This document shows positions 35,496 through 47,897 of a stretch of 64,000 bases of DNA, in pieces. The stretch lies in NCBI GenBank assembly GCA_037013495.1, contig CM072801.1:110367816-110431815 (forward strand), in the 5' to 3' direction. The number at the start of each line of letters is the position of its first letter. Position 1 is the stretch's first letter. The position numbers were made by a program, and so were the translations under genes. The notes below the pieces were generated by a model. It searched no databases. It was not told the origin of the DNA and was given only the letters and a program-made list of their open reading frames with translations. This stretch comes from Hippophae tibetana (taxonomy: Eukaryota; Streptophyta; Magnoliopsida; Rosales; Elaeagnaceae).

Positions 35496-38400
35496 TAGCA
35501 ATAGTATATTTCCCCACTTTTTTCAACCCATATTTCATGGTTCATACTACATAATGATGTCTTAAACTTTGGTCGCACCTTATTTCGTTGTAATCTCTTC
35601 TCGCTCTTTGGGATTTCAATTTGTTCATCTTAGCCATATTCTTAGTAATTCAATCCTTCTTGTTCCATTGAGTTCCAGCGTTGTTAGGTTGTCCGCAAAA
35701 GGGATTCGCATCGTTTGGGATCATAACCTTTGTTGTGGAAAATGGAGTATCTATCTTCACATATCTATTTTTAGAATTTTAGATTTAAAAAATTTTGTGC
35801 TTTGGAGGTTTTCTCCTCTCTTAAGTCACAATTTCCAAAAAGAGAAAGAAATTGTGTCCTTAAAGTCTTGTCTTTTATTTCAATTTTGTTGACATTGTTT
35901 TCCACTTTGGATTTCATATCTTATTTTTCTTTAAAATCTTGTCGTCTTTTACTTTTCTTTGTTTTATGTGTTCCACCTTTCTTTCTTTTTGAGAAAAACA
36001 AGAGAGCTAATACAGTTCACAGTGTAAAAACAAAAAGAAGGTATTAATTGTGGTTGTAACTAAAAACTGTTATAACTTTTATTTTGTGCATCGAAATGAG
36101 TACTATAACATATCAAATCTGAAGCTCCTTCTGATGCCTAAAAATGCACCGTAGCAATAGTATATTTCCTCACTTTTGTCAACCCAAATTTCATGGTTCA
36201 TACTACATAATGATGTCTTAAACTTTGGTCGCACCTTATTTCGTTGTAATCTCTTCTTCCTCTTTAGGATTTCAATTTGTTCATCTTAGCCATATTCTTA
36301 GTAATTCAATCTTTCTTATTCCATTGAGTTCCAGCGTTCTTAGGTTGTCCGTAAAAAGGATTCGCATCTTTTGGGATCATAACCTTGGTTGCTGAAAATG
36401 GTGTATCTACCTTCACATATCTATTTTAAGAATTTTATGTTTAAAACATTTTGTGCTTTGGAGGTTTTCTCCTCTCTTAAGTCACAATTTCCAAAAAGAG
36501 AAAGAAATTGTGTCCTTAAAGTCTTGTCTTTTATTTCAAATTTGTTGACATTGTTTTCCACTTTGGATTTCATATCTTATTTTTCTTTAAAATCTTGTCG
36601 TCTTTTACTTTTCTTTGTTTTATGTGTTCCACCTTTCTTTCTTCTTGAGAAAAACAAGAGAGCTAATACAGTTAACAGTGTAAAAACAAAAAGAAGGTAT
36701 TAATTGTGGGTGTAACTAAAAACTGTTATAACTTTTATTTTGTGCATCGAAATGAGTACTATTAGATATCAAATCTGAAGCTCCTTCCGATGCCTAAAAA
36801 CGCACCGTAGCAATAGTATATTTCCCCACTTTTGTCAACCCAAATTTCATGGTTCATACTACATAATGATGTCTTAAACTTTGGTCGCACCTTATTTCGT
36901 TGTAATCTCTTCTTCCTCTTTAGGATTTCAATTTGTTCATCTTAGCCATATTCTTAGTAATTCAATCTTTCTTATTCCATTGAGTTCCAGCGTTCTTAGG
37001 TTGTCCGCAAAAGGGATTCGCATATTTTGGGATCATAACCTTGGTTGCTGAAAATGGTGTATCTACCTTCACATATCTATTTTAAGAATTTTAGGTTTAA
37101 AAAATTTTGTGCTTTGGAGGTTTTCTCCTCTCTTAAGTCACAATTTCCCAAAAGGGAAAGAAATTGTGTCCTTAAAGTCTTGTCTTTTATTTCAATTTTG
37201 TAGACATTGTTTTCCACTTTGGATTTCATATCTTATTTTTCTTTTAAATCATGTCATCTTTTACTTTTCTTTGTTTTATGTGTTCCACCTATCTTTCTTC
37301 TTGAGAAAAACAAGAGAGCTAATACAGTTCACAGTGTAAAAACAAAAAGAAGGTATTAATTGTGGTTGTAACTAAAAACTGTTATAACTTTTATTTTGTG
37401 CATCGAAATGAGTACTATAACATATCAAATCTGAAGCTCCTTCCGATGCCTAAAAACGCACCGTAGCAATAGTATATTTCCCCACTTTTGTCAACCCAAA
37501 TTTCATGGTTCATACTACATAATGATGTCTTAAACTTTGGTCGCACCTTATTTCGTTGTAATCTCTTCTTCCTCTTTAGGATTTCAATTTGTTCATCTTA
37601 GCCATATTCTTAGTAATTCAATCTTTCTTATTCCATTGAGTTCCAGCGTTCTTAGGTTGTCCGCAAAAGGGATTCGCATATTTTGGGATCATAACCTTGG
37701 TTGCTGAAAATGGTGTATCTACCTTCACATATCTATTTTAAGAATTTTAGGTTTAAAAAATTTTGTGCTTTGGAGGTTTTCTCCTCTCTTAAGTCACAAT
37801 TTCCCAAAAGGGAAAGAAATTGTGTCCTTAAAGTCTTGTCTTTTATTTCAATTTTGTAGACATTGTTTTCCACTTTGGATTTCATATCTTATTTTTCTTT
37901 TAAATCATGTCATCTTTTACTTTTCTTTGTTTTATGTGTTCCACCTATCTTTCTTCTTGAGAAAAACAAGAGAGCTAATACAGTTCACAGTGTAAAAACA
38001 AAAAGAAGGTATTAATTGTGGTTGTAACTAAAAACTGTTATAACTTTTATTTTGTGCATCGAAATGAGTACTATAACATATCAAATCTGAAGCTCCTTCC
38101 GATGCCTAAAAACGCAACGTAGCAATAGTATATTTCCCCACATTTTATTCAACCCATATTTCATGGTTCATACTACATAATGATGTCTTAAACTTTGGTC
38201 GCACCTTATTTCGTTGTAATCTCTTCTTCCTCTTTAGGATTTCAATTTGTTCATCTTAGCCATATTCTTAATAATTCAATCTTTCTTATTCCATTGAGTT
38301 CCAGCGTTCTTAGGTTGTCCGCAAAAGGGATTCGCATCTTTTGGGATCATAACCTTGGTTGCTGAAAATGGTGTATCTACCTTCACATATCTATTTTAAG

Positions 38401-38713
38401 AATTTTATGTTTAAAAAATTTTGTGCTTTGGAGGTTTTCTCCTCTCTTAAGTCACAATTTCCAAAAAGAGAAAGAAATTGTGTCCTTAAAGTCTTGTCTT
38501 TTATTTCAAATTTGTTGACATTGTTTTCCACTTTGGATTTCATATCTTATTTTTCTTTAAAATCTTGTCGTCTTTTACTTTTCTTTGTTTTATGTGTTCC
38601 ACCTTTCTTTCTTCTTGAGAAAAACAAGAGAGCTAATACAGTTAACATCGTAAAAACAAAAAGAAGGTATTAATTGTGGGTGTAACTAAAAACTGTTATA
38701 ACTTTTATTTTGT
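35432..38713 (+). repeat. Five-monomer block, copy 2 of the preceding block
   Basis: Monomers start at 35432, 36088, 36744, 37400 and 38056. The first three match 32806-34773 at offset 2,626. The D unit is then duplicated (37400), and the 658-bp unit follows at 38056, offset 3,282 from 34774. The first unit opens with a short foreign patch (see findings). Its TTCTCGCTC is the last A-type 5' half in the window. Confidence 0.9.
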
Positions 38714-41700
38714 GCATCGAAATGAGTACTATAACATATCAAATCTGAAGCTCCTTGCGATGCCTAAAAACGCACCGTAGCAATAGTATATTTCCCCACT
38801 TTTGTCAAGCCAAATTTCATGGTTCATACTACATAATGATGTCTTAAACTTTGGTCGCACCTTATTTCGTTGTAATCTCTTCTTCCTCTTTAGGATTTCA
38901 ATTTGTTCATCTTAGCCATATTCTTAGTAATTCAATCTTTCTTACTCCATTGAGTTCCAGCGTTCTTAGGTTGTCCGCAAAAGGGATTCGCATCGTTTGG
39001 TATCATAACCTTGGATGCTGAAAATGGAGTATCTATCTTCACATATCTATTTTTAGAATTATAGATTTAAAAAATTTTGTGCTTTGGAGGTTTTCTCCTC
39101 TCTTAAGTCACAATTTCCAAAAAGGGAAAGAAATTGTGTCCTTAAAGTCTTGTCTTTTATTTCAATTTTGTTGACATTGTTTTCCACTTTGGATTTCATA
39201 TCTTATTTTTCTTTAAAATCTTGTCATCTTTTACTTTTCTTTGTTTTATGTGTTCCACCTTTCTTTCTTCTTGAGAAAAACAAGAGAGCTAATACAGTTA
39301 ACAGTGTAAAAACAAAAAGAAGGTATTAATTGTGGGTGTAACTAAAAACTGTTATAACTTTTATTTTGAGCATCGAAATGAGTACTATAACATATCAAAT
39401 CTGAAGCTCCTTCCGATGCCTAAAAATGCACCGTAGCAATAGTATATTTCCTCACTTTTGTCAACCCAAATTTCATGGTTCATACTACATAATGATGTCT
39501 TAAACTTTGGTCGCACCTTATTTCGTTGTAATCTCTTCTTCCTCTTTAGGATTTCAATTTGTTCATCTTAGCCTTATTCTTAGTAAGTCAATCTTTCTTA
39601 TTCCATTGAGTTCCAGCGTTCTTAGGTTTTCCGCAAAAAGGATTCGCATCTTTTGGGATCATAACCTTGGTTGCTGAAAATGGTGTATCTACCTTCACAT
39701 ATCTATTTTAAGAATTTTATGTTTAAAAAATTTTGTGCTTTGGAGGTTTTCTCCTCTCTTAAGTCACAATTTCCAAAAAGAGAAAGAAATTGTGTCCTTA
39801 AAGTCTTGTCTTTTATTTCAAATTTGTTGACATTGTTTTCCACTTTGGATTTCATATCTTATTTTTCTTTAAAATCTTGTCGTCTTTTACTTTTCTTTGT
39901 TTTATGTGCTCCACCTTTCTTTCTTCTTGAGAAAAACAAGAGAGCTAATACAGTTAACAGTGTAAAAACAAAAAGAAGGTATTAATTGTGGGTGTAACTA
40001 AAAACTGTTATAACTTTTATTTTGTGCATCGAAATGAGTACTATAAGATATCAAATCTGAAGCTCCTTCCGATACCTAAAAACGCACCGTAGCAATAGTA
40101 TATTTCCCCACTTTTGTCAACCCAAATTTCATGGTTCATACTACATAATGATGTCTTAAACTTTGGTCGCACCTTATTTCGTTGTAATCTCTTCTTCCTC
40201 TTTAGGATTTCAATTTGTTCATCTTAGCCATATTCTTAGTAATTCAATCTTTCTTATTCCATTGAGTTCCAGCGTTCTTAGGTTGTCCGCAAAAGGGATT
40301 CGCATCTTTTGGTATCATAACCTTGGTTGCAGAAAATGGTGTATCTACCTTCACATATCTATTTTAAGAATTTTAGGTTTAAAAAATTTTGTGCTTTGGA
40401 GGTTTTCTCCTCTCTTAAGTCACAATTTCCCAAAAGAGAAAGAAATTGTGTCCTTAAAGTCTTGTCTTTTATTTCAATTTTGTAGACATTGTTTTCCACT
40501 TTGGATTTCATATCTTATTTTTCTTTAAAATCATGTCATCTTTTACTTTTCTTTGTTTTATGTGTTCCACCTTTCTTTCTTCTTGAGAAAAACAAGAGAG
40601 CTAATACAGTTCTCAGTGTAAAAACAAAAAGAAGGTATTAATTGTGGTTGTAACTAAAAACTGTTATAACTTTTATTTTGTGCATCGAAATGAGTACTAT
40701 AACATATCAAATCTGAAGCTCCTTCCGATGCCTAAAAACGCACCGTAGCAATAGTATATTTCCCCACTTTTTTCAACCCATTTTCATGGTTCATACTACA
40801 TAATGATGTCTTAAACTTTGGTCGCACCTTATTTCGTTGTAATCTCTTCTTCCTCTTCAGGATTTCAATTTGTTCATCTTAGCCATATTCTTAATAATTC
40901 AATCTTTCTTATTCCATTGAGTTCCAGCGTTCTTAGGTTGTCCGCAAAAGGGATTCGCATCTTTTGGGATCATAACCTTGGTTGCTGAAAATGGTGTATC
41001 TACCTTCACATATCTATTTTAAGAATTTTATGTTTAAAAAATTTTGTGCTTTGGAGGTTTTCTCCTCTCTTAAGTCACAATTTCCAAAAAGAGAAAGAAA
41101 TTGTGTCCTTAAAGTCTTGTCTTTTATTTCAAATTTGTTGACATTGTTTTCCACTTTGGATTTCATATCTTATTTTTCTTTAAAATCTTGTCGTCTTTTA
41201 CTTTTCTTTGTTTTATGTGTTCCACCTTTCTTTCTTCTTGAGAAAAACAAGAGAGCTAATACAGTTCACAGTGTCAAAACAAAAAGAAGGTATTAATTGT
41301 GGGTGTAACTAAAAACTGTTATAACTTTTATTTTGTGCATCGAAATGAGTACTATAAGATATCAAATCTGAAGCTCCTTCCGATACCTAAAAACGCACCG
41401 TAGCAATAGTATATTTCCCCACTTTTGTCAACCCAAATTTCATGGTTCATACTACATAATGATGTCTTAAACTTTGGTCGCACCTTATTTCGTTGTAATC
41501 TCTTCTTCCTCTTTAGGATTTCAATTTGTTCATCTTAGCCATATTCTTAGTAATTCAATCTTTCTTATTCCATTGAGTTCCAGCGTTCTTAGGTTCTCCG
41601 CAAAAGGGATTCGCATCTTTTGGTATCATAACCTTGGTTGCAGAAAATGGTGTATCTACCTTCACATATCTATTTTAAGAATTTTAGGTTTAAAAAATTT

Positions 41701-43961
41701 TGTGCTTTGGAGGTTTTCTCCTCTCTTAAGTCACAATTTCCCAAAAGAGAAAGAAATTGTGTCCTTAAAGTCTTGTCTTTTATTTCAATTTTGTAGACAT
41801 TGTTTTCCACTTTGGATTTCATATCTTATTTTTCTTTAAAATCATGTCATCTTTTACTTTTCTTTGTTTTATGTGTTCCACCTTTCTTTCTTCTTGAGAA
41901 AAACAAGAGAGCTAATACAGTTCTCAGTGTAAAAACAAAAAGAAGGTATTAATTGTGGTTGTAACTAAAAACTGTTATAACTTTTATTTTGTGCATCGAA
42001 ATGAGTACTATAACATATCAAATCTGAAGCTCCTTCCGATGCCTAAAAACGCACCGTAGCAATAGTATATTTCCCCACTTTTTTCAACCCATATTTCATG
42101 GTTCATACTACATAATGATGTCTTAAACTTTGGTCGCACCTTATTTCGTTGTAATCTCTTCTTCCTCTTTAGGATTTCAATTTGTTCATCTTAGCCATAT
42201 TCTTAATAATTCAATCTTTCTTATTCCATTGAGTTCCAGCGTTCTTAGGTTGTCCGCAAAAGGGATTCGCATCTTTTGGGATCATAACCTTGGTTGCTGA
42301 AAATGGTGTATCTACCTTCACATATCTATTTTAAGAATTTTATGTTTAAAAAATTTTGTGCTTTGGAGGTTTTCTCCTCTCTTAAGTCACAATTTCCAAA
42401 AAGAGAAAGAAATTGTGTCCTTAAAGTCTTGTCTTTTATTTCAAATTTGTTGACATTGTTTTCCACTTTGGATTTCATATCTTATTTTTCTTTAAAATCT
42501 TGTCGTCTTTTACTTTTCTTTGTTTTATGTGTTCCACCTTTCTTTCTTCTTGAGAAAAACAAGAGAGCTAATACAGTTAACAGTGTAAAAACAAAAAGAA
42601 GGTATTAATTGTGGGTGTAACTAAAAACTGTTATAACTTTTATTTTGTGCATCGAAATGAGTACTATAACATATCAAATCTGAAGCTACTTGCGATGCCT
42701 AAAAACGCACCGTAGCAATAGTATATTTCCCCACTTTTGTCAACCCAAATTTCATGGTTCATACTACATAATGATGTCTTAAACTTTGGTCGCACCTTAT
42801 TTCGTTGTAATCTCTTCTTCCTCTTTAGGATTTCAATTTGTTCATCTTAGCCATATTCTTAGTAATTCAATCTTTCTTATTCCATTGAGTTCCAGCGTTC
42901 TTAGGTTGTCCGCAAAAGGGATTCGCATATTTTGGGATCATAACCTTGGTTGCTGAAAATGGTGTATCTACCTTCACATATCTATTTTAAGAATTTTAGG
43001 TTTAAAAGATTTTGTGCTTTGGAGGTTTTCTCCTCTCTTAAGTCACAATTTCCCAAAAGAGAAAGAAATTGTGTCCTTAAAGTCTTGTCTTTTATTTCAA
43101 TTTTGTAGACATTGTTTTCCACTTTGGATTTCATATCTTATTTTTCTTTAAAATCATGTCATCTTTTACTTTTCTTTGTTTTATGTGTTCCACCTTTCTT
43201 TCTTCTTGAGAAAAACAAGAGAGCTAATACAGTTCACAGTGTAAAAACAAAAAAGAAGGTATTAATTGTGGTTGTAACTAAAAACTGTTATAACTTTTAT
43301 TTTGTGCATCGAAATGAGTACTATAACATATCAAATCTGAAGCTCCTTCCGATGCCTAAAAACGCACCGTAGCAATAGTATATTTCCCCACTTTTGTCAA
43401 CCCAAATTTCATGGTTCATACTACATAATGATGACTTAAACTTTGGTCGCACCTTATTTCGTTGTAATCTCTTCTTCCTCTTTAGGATTTCAATTTGTTC
43501 ATCTTAGCCATATTCTTAGTAATTCAATCTTTCTTATTCCATTGAGTTCCAGCGTTCTTAGGTTGTCCGCAAAAGGGATTCGCATATTTTGGGATCATAA
43601 CCTTGGTTGCTGAAAATGGTGTATCTACCTTCACATATCTATTTTAAGAATTTTAGGTTTAAAAGATTTTGTGCTTCGGAGGTTTTCTCCTCTCTTAAGT
43701 CACAATTTCCCAAAAGAGAAAGAAATTGTGTCCTTAATGTCTTGTCTTTTATTTCAATTTTGTAGACATTGTTTTCCACTTTGGATTTCATATCTTATTT
43801 TTCTTTAAAATCATGTCATCTTTTACTTTTCTTTGTTTTATGTGTTCCACCTTTCTTTCTTCTTGAGAAAAACAAGAGAGCTAATACAGTTCACAGTGTA
43901 AAAACAAAAAGAAGGTATTAATTGTGGTTGTAACTAAAAACTGTTATAACTTTTATTTTGT
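38714..43961 (+). repeat. C-led cycle of eight monomers (C-B-D-B-D-B-D-D)
   Basis: Monomers start at 38714, 39370, 40026, 40682, 41337, 41993, 42649 and 43306. The unit at 40682 is 655 bp (CCCATTTTCATGG for CCCATATTTCATGG at about 40777). The unit at 42649 is 657 bp, from six A residues at 43249-43254. The same arrangement, including both indels, returns at 50522-55769. Confidence 0.88.
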
Positions 43962-45273
43962 GCATCGAAATGAGTACTATAACATATCAAATCTGAAGCT
44001 CCTTGCGATGCCAAAAAACGCACCGTAGCAATAGTATATTTCCCCACTTTTGTCAACCCAAATTTCATGGTTCATACTACATAATGATGTCTTAAACTTT
44101 GGTCGCACCTTATTTCGTTGTAATCTCTTCTTCCTCTTTAGGATTTCAATTTGTTCATCTTAGCCATATTCTTAGTAATTCAATCTTTCTTATTCCATTG
44201 AGTTCCAGCGTTCTTCGGTTGTCCGCAAAAGGGATTCGCATCGTTTGGGATCATAACCTTGGATGCTGAAAATGAAGTATCTATCTTCACATATCTATTT
44301 TTAGAATTTTAGATTTAAAAACTTTTGTGCTTTGGAGGTTTTCTCCTCTCTTAAATCACAATTTCCAAAAAGGGAAAGAAATTGTGTCCTTAAAGTCTTG
44401 TCTTTTATTTCAATTTTGTTGACATTGTTTTCCACTTTGGATTTCATATCTTATTTTTCTTTAAAATCTTGTCATCTTTTACTTTTCTTTGTTTTATGTG
44501 TTCCACCTTTCTTTCTTCTTGAGAAAAACAAGAGAGCTAATACAGTTAACAGTGTAAAAACAAAAAGAAGGTATTAATTGTGGGTGTAACTAAAAACTGT
44601 TATAACTTTTATTTTGTGCATCGAAATGAGTACTATAACATATCAAATCTGAAGCTCCTTCCGATGCCTAAAAATGCACCGTAGCAATAGTATATTTCCT
44701 CACTTTTGTCAACCCAAATTTCATGGTTCATACTACATAATGATGTCTTAAACTTTGGTCGCACCTTATTTCGTTGTAATCTCTTCTTCCTCTTTAGGAT
44801 TTCAATTTGTTCATCTTAGCCATATTCTTAGTAAGTCAATCTTTCTTATTCCATTGAGTTCCAGCGTTCTTAGGTTGTCCGCAAAAAGGATTCGCATCTT
44901 TTGGGATCATAACCTTGGTTGCTGAAAATGGTGTATCTACCTTCACATATCTATTTTAAGAATTTTATGTTTAAAAAATTTTGTGCTTTGGAGGTTTTCT
45001 CCTCTCTTAAGTCACAATTTCCAAAAAGAGAAAGAAATTGTGTCCTTAAAGTCTTGTCTTTTATTTCAAATTTGTTGACATTGTTTTCCACTTTGGATTT
45101 CATATCTTATTTTTCTTTAAAATCTTGTCGTCTTTTACTTTTCTTTGTTTTATGTGTTCCACCTTTCTTTCTTCTTGAGAAAAACAAGAGAGCTAATACA
45201 GTTAACAGTGTAAAAACAAAAAGAAGGTATTAATTGTGGGTGTAACTAAAAACTGTTATAACTTTTATTTTGT
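39370..45273 (+). repeat. 11,808-bp-offset duplication, left copy
   Basis: Nine consecutive monomers (starts 39370 to 44618) each have their closest relative exactly 18 monomers downstream. Linked rare marks are TGTGCTCCACC (39906), the one-base deletion at about 40780, GTGTCAAAAC (about 41271) and the six-A run at 43249. The unit at 38714 also aligns with 50522 but with more differences. The left limit therefore lies near 38.7-39.7 kb and the right limit near 45.1 kb, where GGTTCTCCG is no longer shared. Confidence 0.88.
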
Positions 45274-47241
45274 GCATCGAAATGAGTACTATAAGATATC
45301 AAATCTGAAGCTCCTTCCGATACCTAAAAACGCACCGTAGCAATAGTATATTTCCCCACTTTTGTCAACCCAAATTTCATGGTTCATACTACATAATGAT
45401 GTCTTAAACTTTGGTCGCACCTTATTTCGTTGTAATCTCTTCTTCCTCTTTAGGATTTCAATTTGTTCATCTTAGCCATATTCTTAGTAATTCAATCTTT
45501 CTTATTCCATTGAGTTCCAGCGTTCTTAGGTTCTCCGCAAAAGGGATTCGCATCTTTTGGTATCATAACCTTGGTTGCAGAAAATGGTGTATCTACCTTC
45601 ACATATCTATTTTAAGAATTTTAGGTTTAAAAAATTTTGTGCTTTGGAGGTTTTCTCCTCTCTTAAGTCACAATTTCCCAAAAGAGAAAGAAATTGTGTC
45701 CTTAAAGTCTTGTCTTTTATTTCAATTTTGTAGACATTGTTTTCCACTTTGGATTTCATATCTTATTTTTCTTTAAAATCATGTCATCTTTTACTTTTCT
45801 TTGTTTTATGTGTTCCACCTTTCTTTCTTCTTGAGAAAAACAAGAGAGCTAATACAGTTCTCAGTGTAAAAACAAAAAGAAGGTATTAATTGTGGTTGTA
45901 ACTAAAAACTGTTATAACTTTTATTTTGTGCATCGAAATGAGTACTATAACATATCAAATCTGAAGCTCCTTCCGATGCCTAAAAACGCACCGTAGCAAT
46001 AGTATATTTCCCCACTTTTTTCAACCCATATTTCATGGTTCATACTACATAATGATGTCTTAAACTTTGGTCGCACCTTATTTCGTTGTAATCTCTTCTT
46101 CCTCTTTAGGATTTCAATTTGTTCATCTTAGCCATATTCTTAATAATTCAATCTTTCTTATTCCATTGAGTTCCAGCGTTCTTAGGTTGTCCGTAAAAGG
46201 GATTCGCATCTTTTGGGATCATAACCTTGGTTGCTGAAAATGGTGTATCTACCTTCACATATCTATTTTAAGAATTTTATGTTTAAAAAATTTTGTGCTT
46301 TGGAGGTTTTCTCCTCTCTTAAGTCACAATTTCCAAAAAGAGAAAGAAATTGTGTCCTTAAAGTCTTGTCTTTTATTTCAAATTTGTTGACATTGTTTTC
46401 CACTTTGGATTTCATATCTTATTTTTCTTTAAAATCTTGTCGTCTTTTACTTTTCTTTGTTTTATGTGTTCCACCTTTCTTTCTTCTTGAGAAAAACAAG
46501 AGAGCTAATACAGTTAACAGTGTAAAAACAAAAAGAAGGTATTAATTGTGGGTGTAACTAAAAACTGTTATAACTTTTATTTTGTGCATCGAAATGAGTA
46601 CTATAACATATCAAATCTAAAGCTCCTTGCGATGCCTAAAAACGCACCGTAGCAATAGTATATTTCCCCACTTTTGTCAACCCAAATTTCATGGTTCATA
46701 CTACATAATGATGTCTTAAACTTTGGTCGCACCTTATTTCGTTGTAATCTCTTCTTCCTCTTTAGGATTTCAATTTGTTCATCTTAGCCATATTCTTAGT
46801 AATTCAATCTTTCTTATTCCATTGAGTTCCAGCGTTCTTAGGTTGTCCGCAAAAGGGATTCGCATATTTTGGGATCATAACCTTGGTTGCTGAAAATGGT
46901 GTATCAACCTTCACATATCTATTTTAAGAATTTTAGGTTTAAAAAATTTTGTGCTTTGGAGGTTTTCTCCTCTCTTAAGTCACAATTTCCCAAAAGAGAA
47001 AGAAATTGTGTCCTTAAAGTCTTGTCTTTTATTTCAATTTTGTAGACATTGTTTTCCACTTTGGATTTCATATCTTATTTTTCTTTAAAATCTTGTCGTC
47101 TTTTACTTTTCTTTGTTTTATGTGTTCCACCTTTCTTTCTTCTTGAGAAAAACAAGAGAGCTAATACAGTTAACAGTGTAAAAACAAAAAGAAGGTATTA
47201 ATTGTTGGTGTAACTAAAAACTGTTATAACTTTTATTTTGT
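43962..47241 (+). repeat. C-led pentamer, copy 1 (C-B-D-B-D)
   Basis: Monomers start at 43962, 44618, 45274, 45930 and 46586, and each is 656 bp. Marks are TTGGATGCTG (C), GTAAGTC with TTTCCTCAC (B), TATAAGATATC, GATACC, GGTTCTCCG and GTTGCAGAAAA (D), CCCCACTTTTTTCAACCC (B), and AATCTAAAGC with GTATCAACC and TTGTTGGTG (D). The next 3,280 bp repeat this order with only a handful of differences that I could find by eye. Confidence 0.9.
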
Positions 47242-47897
47242 GCATCGAAATGAGTACTATAACATATCAAATCTGAAGCTCCTTGCGATGCCAAAAAACG
47301 CACCGTAGCAATAGTATATTTCCCCACTTTTGTCAACCCAAATTTCATGGTTCATACTACATAATGATGTCTTAAACTTTGGTCGCACCTTATTTCGTTG
47401 TAATCTCTTCTTCCTCTTTAGGATTTCAATTTGTTCATCTTAGCCATATTCTTAGTAATTCAATCTTTCTTATTCCATTGAGTTCCAGCGTTCTTAGGTT
47501 GTCCGCAAAAGGGATTCGCATCGTTTGGGATCATAACCTTGGATGCTGAAAATGGAGTATCTATCTTCACATATCTATTTTTAGAATTTTAGATTTAAAA
47601 ACTTTTGTGCTTTGGAGGTTTTCTCCTCTCTTAAATCACAATTTCCAAAAAGGGAAAGAAATTGTGTCCTTAAAGTCTTGTCTTTTATTTCAATTTTGTT
47701 GACATTGTTTTCCACTTTGGATTTCATATCTTATTTTTCTTTAAAATCTTGTCATCTTTTACTTTTCTTTGTTTTATGTGTTCCACCTTTCTTTCTTCTT
47801 GAGAAAAACAAGAGAGCTAATACAGTTAACAGTGTAAAAACAAAAAGAAGGTATTAATTGTGGGTGTAACTAAAAACTGTTATAACTTTTATTTTGT
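47242..47897 (+). repeat. Reference monomer, subfamily C (B/A recombinant)
   Basis: The 5' half is B-like (TTCTTCCTC). From CATCGTTTGGG onward it becomes A-like (GGAGTATCTATC, TTTTTAGAATTTTAGATTT). The private marks TTGGATGCTGAAAATG and, in most copies, AAAACTTTTGTGC and TTAAATCACAATT set it apart. Copies start at 38714, 43962, 47242, 50522, 55770 and 58394. Their spacing (8, 5, 5, 8 and 4 monomers) marks the cycles of the right part of the window. The mosaic structure implies origin by recombination or conversion between A and B. Confidence 0.88.
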
